DNA of 64,000 nucleotides from Kiritimatiellia bacterium (GCA_028716365.1 JAQUPZ010000009.1:124001-188000); one strand, 5' to 3'. Positions 35,203 to 44,358 are shown, counted from the stretch's first letter. Notes: a model not told the origin generated them from the letters alone. Made by a program: numbers and translations.

Positions 35203-35709
35203 TTACGACTTAACAAAAAATTTTAATATCGGATTGTCAAGCAGGCCAGCAGCTCTATCCCTCAATACTTTTGCACGCTTGACCCGGCTGTATACAAATT
35301 GCGCTTCAGGACTGGCATCCTGATTCTTCACGGCTTCTTCCAGTTTGCCATTCACATAGTCCAACTCTCCGGCAACCGTCTGAATCTTCTGGTTAAGAAA
35401 TGTAAAAAGTCCCTGTTGCAAAGCAGTCGCCATATCCTCGGTGGTTCGGTAATAGGTTTTCCTTTCGCCCTTTTTCCATGCTCGCCGCAGCAAGCCAAGG
35501 CTCTCCAGCTGACGTGCAGCTATACTTATTGCAGCTTTACTAAGCCCTAAATCCTGGCCAATCTGATCAAGCGAACATTCGCCATCTCGGAGGTAGAGAT
35601 AGACAAGAATCTGGCCTACAATACGGCCAAGACCAAGGTCCTGCGAAGTTCTGCCGCCAACTTCAATAAGTCTGGCCCTTACATCGTCAACAACGTTACA
35701 TGATATCAT
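35203..35709 (-). CDS. GbsR/MarR-family transcriptional regulator
   Basis: About 168 aa from the ATG at 35707-35709. LGLGRIVGQILVYLYLRDGE, DQIGQDLGLSKAAISIAARQ and LGLLRRAWKKGERKTYYR form the winged helix-turn-helix, with the recognition helix around SKAAISIAARQLESLG. The rest is a long helical dimerisation arm (FLNQKIQTVAGELDYVNGKL). The GbsR branch includes choline-sensing repressors, but relatives sit in many exopolysaccharide loci. It lies directly upstream of wzm-wzt, which it probably controls. Two palindromes before its start suggest self-regulation. Confidence 0.85.
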   Translation of the reverse strand: MISCNVVDDVRARLIEVGGRTSQDLGLGRIVGQILVYLYLRDGECSLDQIGQDLGLSKAAISIAARQLESLGLLRRAWKKGERKTYYRTTEDMATALQQGLFTFLNQKIQTVAGELDYVNGKLEEAVKNQDASPEAQFVYSRVKRAKVLRDRAAGLLDNPILKFFVKS

Positions 35710-35717
35710 TTTCAACT

Positions 35718-35752
35718 TTTACACTTTTGTAAACTTTCAATATGTTAACATA
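35718..35752 (-). promoter_or_regulatory. Candidate operator in front of the GbsR/MarR-type gene
   Basis: Two inverted repeats lie 9-43 nt before the start codon: TTTAC-N6-GTAAA (35718-35733) and the perfect 12-bp palindrome TATGTTAACATA (35741-35752). Their spacing, AT-richness and position match MarR-type self-repression sites. No copy of either was found upstream of wzm by eye. Confidence 0.45.
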
Positions 35753-35849
35753 GCAAGAAACCAAATCAACATAAAACCCGAAAATTCTTTGAGAAAAGAA
35801 GAAGAGCACTTGTCGACAATGGGTAGAGCTATCTGCCGTTTAACTTTTT

Positions 35850-36989
35850 CTATTCCAAGGCTTTATACAGAACATCCAATGATCGCAGGGCAGTCCATTT
35901 CCAGTAATAACCCTTGGCTATCTCCTTGGCCCTGACGATCAGCGCAGATTTTTCCTGCTGAGGCAAATTAAGGGTTTCCAGAATTTTAGCGCTTAGATCG
36001 TTACCATCGCCTGGATTGAAATACCGTACGCCATCTCCTCCAACCTCTGGTATGGATCCCTTTTTGGTCGTTAGAACAGGCACTCCAGCCATCATGGCTT
36101 CAAGAACAGGCAAGCCAAATCCCTCGTATAACGATGGAAATACAAAAATATCACACCCCTGATACAGTGATACCAATCGCTCCATTGAGAGTTTCTGTAA
36201 CCTGAATATCCGGCTCTTATCGGATATTGAACTGAGCGCCTTCTGTACTTCCCCTTCCCCCTGTCGCGGACGGCCGACCAACACAAGGTTATGGGGAATC
36301 TTTCCCATAATCTCGCCAAACGCTTTAACCAATGCATGAATATTTTTGTGAGAATAAGTATTTGATACAGAAAGAATATAAGGCTTATCAACCGGAATCA
36401 ACACCGACAGTAATTGTTTCCGTTTTTCAAGCGGAACAACTTCACCAAACGCCGGATTCGCCGCTTCATAAACCACATCAACCTTGTCAGGACTGACCCC
36501 GGTATATTTCACAATCTCATCTTTTGAGAAATGAGATACAGCAATCACCCTGTCGCAGCGTTTTGTTGCGATCTTTACCAGTAAATCGATAAGAATCCGC
36601 GCGCGAAGAGACGGATCCTGTGGATAGGTTTTGTACTGCATATCATGAATCGTAACGACCTGAGGACAAGGAGAGAAGAAAGGAGCCGTGTACCCAAGCG
36701 ACCAGAGGACATCCACACCGGCACTTCTCACTTTTCCCGGCAACTCAACCTGTTCTCTCAGAATACGGGTATAATTCTTCGTCGCTCCAAAATCGAGCAT
36801 AACGAATGTTACCTGGCTGAACTGACCCAAGTCTTCCTTGAGTACTGAATCATTCTCACGGTTCGTAAATAAAACCAGGGGAACATCAGAAAAATACTCC
36901 GCCATCGCCAAGAGAGTCTGTCTCAGATATGTTTCCGTCCCTCCGACTTCGCCCGGGATCAGAAAAAGCGTATTTATTCCAATTTTCAT
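35850..36989 (-). CDS. Glycosyltransferase family 4
   Basis: 379 aa. IGINTLFLIPGEVGGTETYL, VVTIHDMQYKTYPQDPSLRA (the conserved His-Asp of GT4 mannosyltransferase-like enzymes), PYILSVSNTYSHKNIHALVK and FPSLYEGFGLPVLEAMMAG with the EX7E pair. A WbaZ/MtfA-like retaining transferase. Start ATG at 36987-36989. Its upstream neighbour at 37130 is a near-copy, about two residues in three the same by eye, so the pair arose by tandem duplication. The 140 nt between them are AT-rich and may hold a promoter. Confidence 0.9.
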   Translation of the reverse strand: MKIGINTLFLIPGEVGGTETYLRQTLLAMAEYFSDVPLVLFTNRENDSVLKEDLGQFSQVTFVMLDFGATKNYTRILREQVELPGKVRSAGVDVLWSLGYTAPFFSPCPQVVTIHDMQYKTYPQDPSLRARILIDLLVKIATKRCDRVIAVSHFSKDEIVKYTGVSPDKVDVVYEAANPAFGEVVPLEKRKQLLSVLIPVDKPYILSVSNTYSHKNIHALVKAFGEIMGKIPHNLVLVGRPRQGEGEVQKALSSISDKSRIFRLQKLSMERLVSLYQGCDIFVFPSLYEGFGLPVLEAMMAGVPVLTTKKGSIPEVGGDGVRYFNPGDGNDLSAKILETLNLPQQEKSALIVRAKEIAKGYYWKWTALRSLDVLYKALE

Positions 36990-37129
36990 GCTATTTCAGT
37001 TTTATACCTGACATAATGATTACTTGCGATAATAATAATTAAATATTGTGCCTATGTCATTTAAAAAGATACTCCCATAAACATTGAGGTTCAAGAGGTG
37101 CGTAACAATAATAAAATCCATTATGGACA

Positions 37130-38266
37130 TTATTGTACAGTCCGAAATGATCGAAGCATACCATCTGCCGTTGCTTTCCATGAGAAAGACATGGCACGAG
37201 AAACTGCCTTCTCACACCACTGCCGTTTTTCCTCCAAGGTCATATTCAGGACTTTACGTATAACAACGCCAAATTCCCTGACATCATGACAATCAGCATA
37301 AAAGACACAGTCTCCGCCGACTTCAGGAATTGAGGCCAATTTCGTTGTAACAACCGGAACTCCAGCCAGCATAGCCTCAAGGACAGGCAGGCCGAAACCT
37401 TCATACAGGGAAGGAAAAGCAAACAGGTCGCATCCCTGATACAAAGAAACCAACTGCTGAATGGAAAGTTTCTGTAATCTGATTACTCGGCTTTTATCAC
37501 TGATGGAATCCAGAGCATTCCGGTATTCTGCTTCACCAAGCCTGGGGTTACCCACAACCACCAGATTATGAGGAATATCTTTCATGATCGTTCCAAACAC
37601 ACGCATCAACATATGCATATTCTTGTGCGGGTAAGTATTGGCAACCGATAAAATATACGGTTTATCCATTGGCATGAACGAAGACAACTGTGATCTTCTT
37701 TCTTCAAATGGGATAGGTTTTCCAAACACGGGATCTGCGGCCAGATACGTAACATCAATTTTTGCTTCATCAACGCCCGTATACTTCGATATCTCCCCTT
37801 TCGCAAAATTTGAGATCGCAAATATCCTTCGACATCTTCTCACGGCCATATTTACAAGTACATTGGTAACAAAACGGGCCAGAAAAGTCAGGTCCTGCGG
37901 GAAAGTTTTATACTGCATATCCGGAATAGTCACAATCTGCGGACACGAAGAAAAGAAAGGAGCTGTATAGCCGGGAGACCACAGAACATCCGCACCCGAC
38001 CACTTAACCCTGCCGGGCAATTCCATCTGTTCCCTGATGATTCGTGTATATCTGTTTGATGCCGCAAAATTCAATAAATCGAAACTGACCTGTTTGAATC
38101 GAGCCAAATCATTTTTAAGAACTGAATCATTTTCACAATTCGTGAATAATACCAGGTGAACCTCCGGAAAATACTCCGCCATCGCCAGCAAGGTTTGCCG
38201 CAAATATGTTTCTGTCCCGCCAACTTCGCCGGGAACAAGGAAAAGTGTGTTTACGCCAACTTTCAT
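37130..38266 (-). CDS. Glycosyltransferase family 4, paralogue with His-to-Pro change
   Basis: 378 aa, same layout as the protein at 35850: VGVNTLFLVPGEVGGTETYL, PYILSVANTYPHKNMHMLMR and FPSLYEGFGLPVLEAMLAG with the EX7E pair. One difference stands out: the conserved HD of the acceptor site (VVTIHDMQY in the other copy) reads IVTIPDMQY here, so the histidine is replaced by proline. It may have another acceptor or reduced activity. The ATG at 38264-38266 lies 40 nt after cysNC, in the same direction, so it could be read from the sulfate-activation operon. Confidence 0.88.
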   Translation of the reverse strand: MKVGVNTLFLVPGEVGGTETYLRQTLLAMAEYFPEVHLVLFTNCENDSVLKNDLARFKQVSFDLLNFAASNRYTRIIREQMELPGRVKWSGADVLWSPGYTAPFFSSCPQIVTIPDMQYKTFPQDLTFLARFVTNVLVNMAVRRCRRIFAISNFAKGEISKYTGVDEAKIDVTYLAADPVFGKPIPFEERRSQLSSFMPMDKPYILSVANTYPHKNMHMLMRVFGTIMKDIPHNLVVVGNPRLGEAEYRNALDSISDKSRVIRLQKLSIQQLVSLYQGCDLFAFPSLYEGFGLPVLEAMLAGVPVVTTKLASIPEVGGDCVFYADCHDVREFGVVIRKVLNMTLEEKRQWCEKAVSRAMSFSWKATADGMLRSFRTVQ

Positions 38267-38306
38267 GTCTTTTTATCTTAATCGTAAACTCTCTTGCCGG
38301 CATTAA

Positions 38307-40229
38307 TCAGTAACTACGGCAAGGAAAGACACCTTTATCTCGAAGCATATTAAGGATCACGGTAACCGCTTCATCACATGAGATTTTTTCGATCGGCAGG
38401 ACTATATCCGGATTTTTAGGCGCATCATACGAGGCATTCACTCCGGCAAGATTCTTCAAATCACCGCTCTTCGCTTTTGCATAAAGACCTGATTTGTCCC
38501 TCTTTTCACACCATTCGGCAGATGCTTCAACATAAACTTCAACGAACCTGTCTTTTCCGATTATCTCTGCAACCTGCTTCCGGAGCGAAGCCTCAGGAGA
38601 AACAAAGGCACACACAACTATCAAGCCTGCTCCATTTGTAAGCCTCGCAATTTCTGCAACTCGCCTGAGATGTTCAGCCATTCCTGCGGAACTGAAATCG
38701 AGTCCCTTGTTAACACCAAGACGAATGTTTTCACCGTCAAGAACTACACAGACGGCTCCAAGGTCAAAAAGTCTCTTCTCCAACGCATATGCAATATCAG
38801 TCTTACCGGCACCAACCAGGCCAGTCAGCCATACTGTTGCCGGTCGCTGGTTCCATCGCTTTAGTCGCTCGTCCGGCAACACCCTGCTGTCACGACGTGT
38901 CATAGGCGCATCAGCCGGTTCATTACCAGTGATCCTTGAAGGAAGCTTATCAACGGGTTCCCTGTCTATAATCATCCCAGCCGCAACCGTATTATTACTT
39001 ATCGGGTCAATGAGAATAAAACCACCGGTTGCACGGTTTTTGTCATATGAATCATAGAACAACGGCGTCGTCGCAGTAAAAACGATCCTGCCAATCTCGT
39101 TGAGACCGAGAAGCCCTGATTCCATGCGTTTGAGTGAATCGACATCCACCTTATACCGCAACTCGTCAATCCTGAGTCTCGTCAACTTTGTCGTATGCTT
39201 TATAAAATAGGATTTGTTCAGATCCAGGCCAGCCTCGTTCATCCACACAACCATAGCCTCGAAATGACGATCGACAATCGGAACATTATGCAAATGTACG
39301 AGCATATCGCCCCTGCTGATATCGATCTCGTTTTCCAGCGTAATGGTCACAGACATCGGAGGAAACGCACAGTCAACCTCGCCATCAAAAGTCACTATTG
39401 ATTTAACTCTGCTGACTTTCCTCGACGGCAGGACCATTATTTCGTCACCTTTGCGAATCATTCCGGATGCAACCTGGCCGCAGTATCCCCTGAAGCTCAT
39501 GTCGGGCCGCAGGACATACTGAACAGGAAAACGCATATCTATAAAGTTATGGTCACTTGCAATATAGACATTCTCCAGGATCTCCAGCAGCGACTCACCT
39601 TTATACCACGGCATGCGCTCCGAACGCTCAACAACATTGTCACCAACCAGCGCGCTCATTGGTATAAATCTGATATCAGGAATCCTGAGCTTGCCTGCAA
39701 AACCCGTGAAATCCTGCTTTATACGGTTGAAAACCTCCTCTGAATAACCCATTACATCCATTTTGTTTACAGCAACTACCAAATGCGGAACACCGAGAAG
39801 AGAGGTGATAAAAGCGTGCCGTCTTGTTTGTTTGAGAATACCATTTCGAGCGTCTATGAGCACAATAGACAGATTAGCTGTTGACGCTCCTGTGGCCATA
39901 TTGCGCGTGTATTGCTCATGCCCAGGCGTATCGGCGATGATGAACTTCCGTCTTGGAGTCGAAAAATACCTGTAGGCGACATCAATGGTTATTCCCTGCT
40001 CCCTCTCGGCTTTCAGGCCGTCGGTCAACAGGGCAAAATCTATCTTTTCAACAGAAGTTTTTTCTTTGGATACTTTCTTTACGGCCAGCAACTGGTCCTC
40101 GTAGACATTCTTCGAATCGTGAAGGAGCCGCCCGATAAGCGTCGACTTGCCGTCATCAATACTCCCGGCGGTGGAGAAACGAAGCAGCTCCTTTCGCTCA
40201 TTCTCTTCTATGAATTTTTCTATACTCAT
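38307..40229 (-). CDS. cysNC: Bifunctional sulfate adenylyltransferase subunit 1 / APS kinase
   Basis: 640 aa. The first 430 residues are the CysN GTPase: [19 protein letters not shown] (P-loop), [17 protein letters not shown] (G3), VNKMDVMGY (G4), then two beta-barrels. From about residue 460 the APS kinase domain follows: [19 protein letters not shown] (Walker A), [20 protein letters not shown] and [13 protein letters not shown]. Together with CysD it makes adenylylsulfate from ATP and sulfate, and the fused kinase turns it into PAPS, the donor for the sulfotransferases at 13923, 29205 and 41895. Separate from cysD by 49 nt; no PAPS reductase is in the window. Confidence 0.95.
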   Translation of the reverse strand: MSIEKFIEENERKELLRFSTAGSIDDGKSTLIGRLLHDSKNVYEDQLLAVKKVSKEKTSVEKIDFALLTDGLKAEREQGITIDVAYRYFSTPRRKFIIADTPGHEQYTRNMATGASTANLSIVLIDARNGILKQTRRHAFITSLLGVPHLVVAVNKMDVMGYSEEVFNRIKQDFTGFAGKLRIPDIRFIPMSALVGDNVVERSERMPWYKGESLLEILENVYIASDHNFIDMRFPVQYVLRPDMSFRGYCGQVASGMIRKGDEIMVLPSRKVSRVKSIVTFDGEVDCAFPPMSVTITLENEIDISRGDMLVHLHNVPIVDRHFEAMVVWMNEAGLDLNKSYFIKHTTKLTRLRIDELRYKVDVDSLKRMESGLLGLNEIGRIVFTATTPLFYDSYDKNRATGGFILIDPISNNTVAAGMIIDREPVDKLPSRITGNEPADAPMTRRDSRVLPDERLKRWNQRPATVWLTGLVGAGKTDIAYALEKRLFDLGAVCVVLDGENIRLGVNKGLDFSSAGMAEHLRRVAEIARLTNGAGLIVVCAFVSPEASLRKQVAEIIGKDRFVEVYVEASAEWCEKRDKSGLYAKAKSGDLKNLAGVNASYDAPKNPDIVLPIEKISCDEAVTVILNMLRDKGVFPCRSY

Positions 40230-40278
40230 TCGCCATTCACCATTAAATCATCAATCGGAAATCGCAGATCACCATTCC

Positions 40279-41184
40279 TCAGAAGTATCCTTCCTTCTTC
40301 TTCGTTTCCATCGATCCTTCGACATCATGATCAATAACTCTCGTCGATCTTTCCGAGATCCTTACCGTCATCATCTCTTCGATAATTTCGGGCACTGTCT
40401 TTGCCACAGAATGAACAGCACCGGTACACGGATAACAACCCAACGTTCGGAACCTGCACATGACACGCTCAGGTTTTTCTCCCTTTTTCAACGGGACCGG
40501 ACCATCCAATGGAATAAGCTGCTCATCCCGGACAACCATATCCTGTTCTTTTGCAAAATACATGGGCACAACAGGTATTTTCTCGACGTGGATATAGAGC
40601 CAGACATCAAGCTCGGTCCAGTTGGATAATGGAAATACCCGGATGGATTCACCCTTGTTCACCCTGGCATTATAAAGATTCCACAGTTCCGGTCTCTGGT
40701 TCCTGGGATCCCACTGTCCAAATTCATCCCTGAAAGAAAATATCCTTTCCTTAGCGCGCGATTTCTCCTCCTCGCGTCTTGCACCGCCAAATGCAGCATC
40801 ATATTTCCCTGCTTTTATGGCTTCCAAGAGTGCCTGCGTCTTCAGGATCGCACAGCACTTCTGCGTACCATAGTCGAAAGGATTCACCTTCCCTGATTGT
40901 TCATGTTTGTAGACAATCAAGTCCGCTCCTATAGATTTAACAAACTTATCCCTGAATTTATACATTTCGCTAAACTTGTAGCCGGTATCAACATGAAGAA
41001 GCGGAAAAGGAATTTTACCGGGATGAAATGCCTTCCTGGCCAGATGAACCATAACCGATGAATCTTTACCCACCGAATACAGCATCACCGGCCTCTCAAA
41101 TTCGGCCAAGACCTCACGCATTACGAAGATGCTTTCAGCTTCGAGCTGTCTCAAATGAGTAATTGAATAGCCGCGGTTATCCAT
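40279..41184 (-). CDS. cysD: Sulfate adenylyltransferase subunit 2
   Basis: 301 aa from the ATG at 41182-41184. [40 protein letters not shown] (the PP-loop ATP-pyrophosphatase signature) and [20 protein letters not shown] are all classical Cys[21 protein letters not shown] near the end is also invariant in the family. It binds ATP and sulfate and works with the GTPase CysN. The upstream cysC stop lies 2 nt before this ATG (TGA-TA-ATG), so cysC-cysD are translationally coupled. Confidence 0.96.
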   Translation of the reverse strand: MDNRGYSITHLRQLEAESIFVMREVLAEFERPVMLYSVGKDSSVMVHLARKAFHPGKIPFPLLHVDTGYKFSEMYKFRDKFVKSIGADLIVYKHEQSGKVNPFDYGTQKCCAILKTQALLEAIKAGKYDAAFGGARREEEKSRAKERIFSFRDEFGQWDPRNQRPELWNLYNARVNKGESIRVFPLSNWTELDVWLYIHVEKIPVVPMYFAKEQDMVVRDEQLIPLDGPVPLKKGEKPERVMCRFRTLGCYPCTGAVHSVAKTVPEIIEEMMTVRISERSTRVIDHDVEGSMETKKKEGYF

Positions 41185-41186
41185 TA

Positions 41187-41735
41187 TCAATGCCTCAAAA
41201 GGTAATTGATCACAATCCTTGTTGCTTCATTCACGGTAATACAAGTGGTATCTATGGTAATTTCCGAATGCCGTGGAGCTTCATAAGGATCACTGATACC
41301 CGTAAAATTCTTAATCTGCCCTTTCCTGGCCTTTTTATACAATCCCTTCACATCCCGACGCTCACATTCTTTTAGAGGCGTTGATATATATACTTCTATA
41401 AAGCGTTTACATAGTTTCCGGATAAAATGCCGTGATTTCTTATACGGTGAGACAAAGGATGCAATGACCGTAACACCATGTTTTTCCAGAAGAGCTGCGA
41501 GGTAGCCTATACGCCTAAGATGTTCCTCGCGCTGATCCCTGGAGAAACCGGTTCCTGGAAACATTTGGCGGACTTGATCGCCATCAAGTTGTTCAATTTC
41601 AATCCCCATTCTTGAGAGTCGCGAAGCAACCCTGTCGGCAATTGTACTCTTGCCGGAACCGGACAACCCGGTGAACCATAATACGCATGGCCGAGCAAAT
41701 CCCTTTCTAATGCCTGTTTTCCTGTGTGTTTTCAT
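41187..41735 (-). CDS. cysC: Adenylylsulfate kinase
   Basis: About 182 aa from the ATG at 41733-41735. [20 protein letters not shown] is Walker [21 protein letters not shown] the APS-binding loop, [20 protein letters not shown] and [20 protein letters not shown] the kinase motifs. It phosphorylates APS to PAPS. A second kinase domain is fused to CysN, so this operon is doubly supplied with PAPS-making capacity. A 37-bp perfect repeat of its Walker A coding region occurs in the dead copy at 44102-44260. Confidence 0.95.
   Translation of the reverse strand: MKTHRKTGIRKGFARPCVLWFTGLSGSGKSTIADRVASRLSRMGIEIEQLDGDQVRQMFPGTGFSRDQREEHLRRIGYLAALLEKHGVTVIASFVSPYKKSRHFIRKLCKRFIEVYISTPLKECERRDVKGLYKKARKGQIKNFTGISDPYEAPRHSEITIDTTCITVNEATRIVINYLLRH
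41627..41663. repeat. Direct repeat, copy 1 (inside cysC)
   Basis: A 37-bp segment covering the Walker A codons of cysC is identical to 44167-44203. The flanks on both sides are also related, including leader sequence upstream of the gene (around 41770-41800 versus 44300-44335). It therefore marks a duplication of the start of cysC plus its leader. Confidence 0.8.
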
Positions 41736-41894
41736 CAACTAATCCGCCACACAATTCCCTTTAAACAACTCCAAAGACTACACACGAAAAAGAATTGCGT
41801 CTATAACAAATGATTGGTTATACAAGATACTGAAGGGAGGAGACCAGCTCTGTAAAATCACGTTTACGAGACAAAGAGTCGTCAAGCAGCCAAT

Positions 41895-42749
41895 TTATGC
41901 ATAACCTGCAAGTTTAAGAGCGGGCATTGCTTCGCGTTCGAATTCAAGCAGGTCGAAATCAGTCAGCATTTTCTTCTGGGTATCAGAAATATCTACTACA
42001 AGAAACGAGCGAATTGTGTCGCGATCCAACCAGTATTTTACACTACGATCACCGTACGGGACTTCCTGAGTGCCTTTTTTAGTCAGGACTGTCTTGGCTT
42101 TCAACCGGATCTTTTCAACAGATTTCGGTTCGAGTTCGGCAAAACAAAACATCTCGGATATTTTTTCAAAGGGCTGGCTTAGGACATCTTCGAACTTCAC
42201 TATCATATAATGAGGGTACTGCTGCGAATATTTATACATGGCTTCCACATATTTGCGGTAGAAATGGCCTGTTTTTTCAGGATGAACGCCTCGGCGCTTC
42301 CAGCTCTCGCAAATACCGTACCCGTTGCGAATAATGCCGATAAAATACGCATTTTCACCATAAATTCGACGGAACAACTCGGTTGCGAATATTGTCTCGT
42401 TCATCGCTCTAAGACAAACAGCCGAACCAGCAATTTCTTCGCGCGTATACGCAACACCGTCAGCTTTAAAACGGTCATAATCATCTTCGAAATTACGCAT
42501 CTTATAAGCATACAGCCGTTTATCTATTAGATAGCCGGCCAGTTTAGTGAAAGGCTGTTTCAGAAGGAGCGGATGCGTGAGCACGTTGTCAGTTATGAAA
42601 CGAAGCCGGCCTATCAGGAATGGAGAGAAAAGTCTTGAAGCTTCGTGCCTGGCACTACAGACTGCCGGGTGAGATTGTATCATGTTTGACAGGATATTCG
42701 TCCCACCCCGGGACATTCCGTTAATTACAAGAACTTTCTTGTTTCTCAC
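41895..42749 (-). CDS. Sulfotransferase family protein
   Basis: 284 aa from a GTG at 42747-42749. KVLVINGMSRGGTNILSNMI is the phosphosulfate-binding loop, YFIGIIRNGYGICESWKRRG the 3'-phosphate motif (R-N-x-x-x-x-x-E-S), and YMIVKFEDVLSQPFEKISEM the later family segment. It lies 160 nt upstream of cysC in the same direction, so the PAPS-using enzyme and PAPS-making enzymes are neighbours. No ribosome site is obvious, so the start is the weakest point. The acceptor is presumably the polysaccharide made by this locus. Confidence 0.85.
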   Translation of the reverse strand: MRNKKVLVINGMSRGGTNILSNMIQSHPAVCSARHEASRLFSPFLIGRLRFITDNVLTHPLLLKQPFTKLAGYLIDKRLYAYKMRNFEDDYDRFKADGVAYTREEIAGSAVCLRAMNETIFATELFRRIYGENAYFIGIIRNGYGICESWKRRGVHPEKTGHFYRKYVEAMYKYSQQYPHYMIVKFEDVLSQPFEKISEMFCFAELEPKSVEKIRLKAKTVLTKKGTQEVPYGDRSVKYWLDRDTIRSFLVVDISDTQKKMLTDFDLLEFEREAMPALKLAGYA

Positions 42750-42969
42750 AAGCGCAATCCATTAGAGCTTTTAATTCTGTTGCCACCATGTAACATTTCA
42801 TCTATCGTTCATAATGTTGGAATAACGTAACGGCTGTCAATGTCAAATAGGCATGCTTTTTATATAATGGTCATTTTTGACGCTGGATTTCGATTCCGCA
42901 ATTAATACATGCCACGCGGGAAACAGGACTCAACAACGTGTCCCGCTGATTTGCGCAAGAAGACAATAA

Positions 42970-43713
42970 ATGAAACTGACAAACATGATTGAACAGTTTG
43001 TGAGATCAACTCTCGCCTGCTGTGAGTTTAGACTGATCAATAAGCGACTGTATTCTGCGCGTTTTTTCCAGAATGAAAGCCGTAGGCTCTTCTCGTCAAC
43101 TGATCGCAGACGATACGATCAGCTCGTTGATCAATACCCGCTTGAAGGAGAAATTAAAAAGGCACGACGAAATGAAATCCTTTTCCTCGAAATGGCTTAC
43201 TGGCTGAACCTACCATTTTCGCAGTCAATTCGTATTCTTGATCTTGGCTCAAAGGCGGGCCAATTCCCGTTTATCTGCCAGTGTTATGGTCATAAAGCCA
43301 TTGCCACAGATCTCGAGGAAGTACAAAAAAAATCTCCCACGCGCGAGATCCTAGAGTTGCTTGGAGTAGATCATCGGCCTCTCAAGATAAAGGCATTGTG
43401 TCGATTACCCGACATCGGTACCAAGTTCGACCTGATAACGGGTTTCAGGACAAGATTTCATTACACTCTTCCTCATGAAACGGGCAAAGACCATGAAGAA
43501 CACTGGGGTATTCAAGAGTGGGATTTCTTTCTGAAGGACCTAGTCGAACACCAGCTCTCCGAGAAAGGAAAGATTTTCTTCATGTTGAATCGTCTCCAAG
43601 AAAAGGGCAAAGGACTAATGCCGGACGAGCTGAGACAATATTTCCTAGAACAGGGCGCCAGTTTGGATGGTGGGTTTCTTATTCTGAATTCTCGACAAAC
43701 ACGGCATCGTTAA
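42970..43713 (+). CDS. SAM methyltransferase-like protein on the opposite strand
   Basis: 247 aa, the first plus-strand gene of the window. SIRILDLGSKAGQFPFICQC is motif I, with HKAIATDLEEVQKKSPTREI after it; FDLITGFRTRFHYTLPHETG takes the place of motif II, and LSEKGKIFFMLNRLQEKGKG ends the core. Its N-terminus resembles the small truncated gene at 19103. It is divergent from the sulfotransferase gene (220 nt between them), so it has its own promoter; a TTGACG element sits near 42875 without a convincing -10. A GCGGGA/TCCCGC stem (42916-42946) lies in its leader. Confidence 0.75.
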   Translation: MKLTNMIEQFVRSTLACCEFRLINKRLYSARFFQNESRRLFSSTDRRRYDQLVDQYPLEGEIKKARRNEILFLEMAYWLNLPFSQSIRILDLGSKAGQFPFICQCYGHKAIATDLEEVQKKSPTREILELLGVDHRPLKIKALCRLPDIGTKFDLITGFRTRFHYTLPHETGKDHEEHWGIQEWDFFLKDLVEHQLSEKGKIFFMLNRLQEKGKGLMPDELRQYFLEQGASLDGGFLILNSRQTRHR

Positions 43714-43840
43714 CAGATTTTATCACTACCGTCGTTAGGGTAACTCATTTATACGGGTATGTGTCAGATTTAATCGGAGCTAATGTATGTAATCCGATCA
43801 CCCAATACCTACATCAATAGCCAGTTGTACCTCAAAGGGA

Positions 43841-43855
43841 AGTCCCCGCGGGACT
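43841..43855 (-). terminator. Possible terminator hairpin after the porin remnant
   Basis: Perfect AGTCCC-CGC-GGGACT hairpin about 30 nt past the stop of the porin fragment. On the minus strand it is followed by TCCCTTT, a weak U tract. Probably the retained terminator of the lost porin gene. Confidence 0.3.
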
Positions 43856-43886
43856 GTAGAGACTTCTTTCGGCCACATGAATTCTC

Positions 43887-44095
43887 TTAGAAAGAATACA
43901 TAAGATCCACCTGTGAACGCGTGTAATCCTTCGCCTTGGCTGCATCCGACATATTCTTTTCATCCACAAAAAATGTTATGCCATCAGTGAAGTTCTTCGC
44001 GAAGGCATATTTACCGTAAACTTGGAACCTGTACCGCCGCCCCACCTTTCGCTCTTTGTCAAGCAGCCCAGCACGGCATCTTTCTCAAGTTTTGT
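43887..44095 (-). pseudogene. 3' end of an outer-membrane porin gene
   Basis: About 65 codons end with RFQVYGKYAFAKNFTDGITF, later DYTRSQVDLMYSF and a stop. Alternating polar/nonpolar strands and the terminal phenylalanine are the hallmark of a porin C-terminus. A TGA lies upstream in this frame, and a second frame from about 44155 (KLEKDAVLGCLTKSERWGGG) may hold preceding codons after a frameshift. No start or main body remains. It is followed by a hairpin and sits between the plus-strand methyltransferase and the dead cysC. Confidence 0.5.
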
Positions 44096-44101
44096 ACAGC
44101 T

Positions 44102-44260
44102 CTACCCTACCTCAAACGTTTTCGGAATCTTGGCCCTACCCAATACCATACCTCGCCAGATCTTCTCAACCCTGTCGGCAATTGTACTCTTGCCGGAACC
44201 GGAAAGTCCCGTGAACCATATTACTGCCGGACGTATCAATTTTCTTTTTTGACCTGTCAT
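44102..44260 (-). pseudogene. 5' fragment of a second cysC (adenylylsulfate kinase)
   Basis: A 52-codon frame starts with MTGQKRKLIRPAVIWFTGLS and continues [17 protein letters not shown] to a TAG. Residues 7-31 match the Walker A region of the intact cysC almost exactly; after IADRV the match stops at once. The leader upstream (about 44300-44340) is also similar to the leader of cysC. It is therefore a truncated duplicate. It would encode a P-loop peptide with no kinase activity. Confidence 0.8.
44167..44203. repeat. Direct repeat, copy 2 (inside cysC fragment)
   Basis: Identical over 37 bp to 41627-41663 and in the same orientation. The two copies are 2.5 kb apart and flank the sulfotransferase, the plus-strand methyltransferase and the porin remnant, so recombination between them would excise that segment. 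Confidence 0.8.
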
Positions 44261-44358
44261 CTGTCCTGTTTTCACAATCAAATTAAGGGCATGATTATTA
44301 CACAGGACTAAAGACTATACACGGAAAAAATACGTCCACCGTAAAAATCAACAAGACA

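Noticed and set aside
41805..41830. TATAAC-N9-GTTATA upstream of cysC as a third Rrf2 site
   Set aside because: Arm sequence and spacing differ from the two 25-bp palindromes near pstS, so it cannot be claimed as the same site.
42916..42946. GCGGGA/TCCCGC inverted repeat in the leader of the plus-strand methyltransferase
   Set aside because: Short arms with a 19-nt loop, not in a position that touches the ribosome site; noted in the gene entry only.
43740..44000. Second protein-like frame past the porin stop (reads TGGSYVFFLREFMWPKEVST)
   Set aside because: It overlaps the porin C-terminus in another frame and contains the hairpin sequence. I cannot link it to a family and both frames cannot be coding, so the porin reading was kept.
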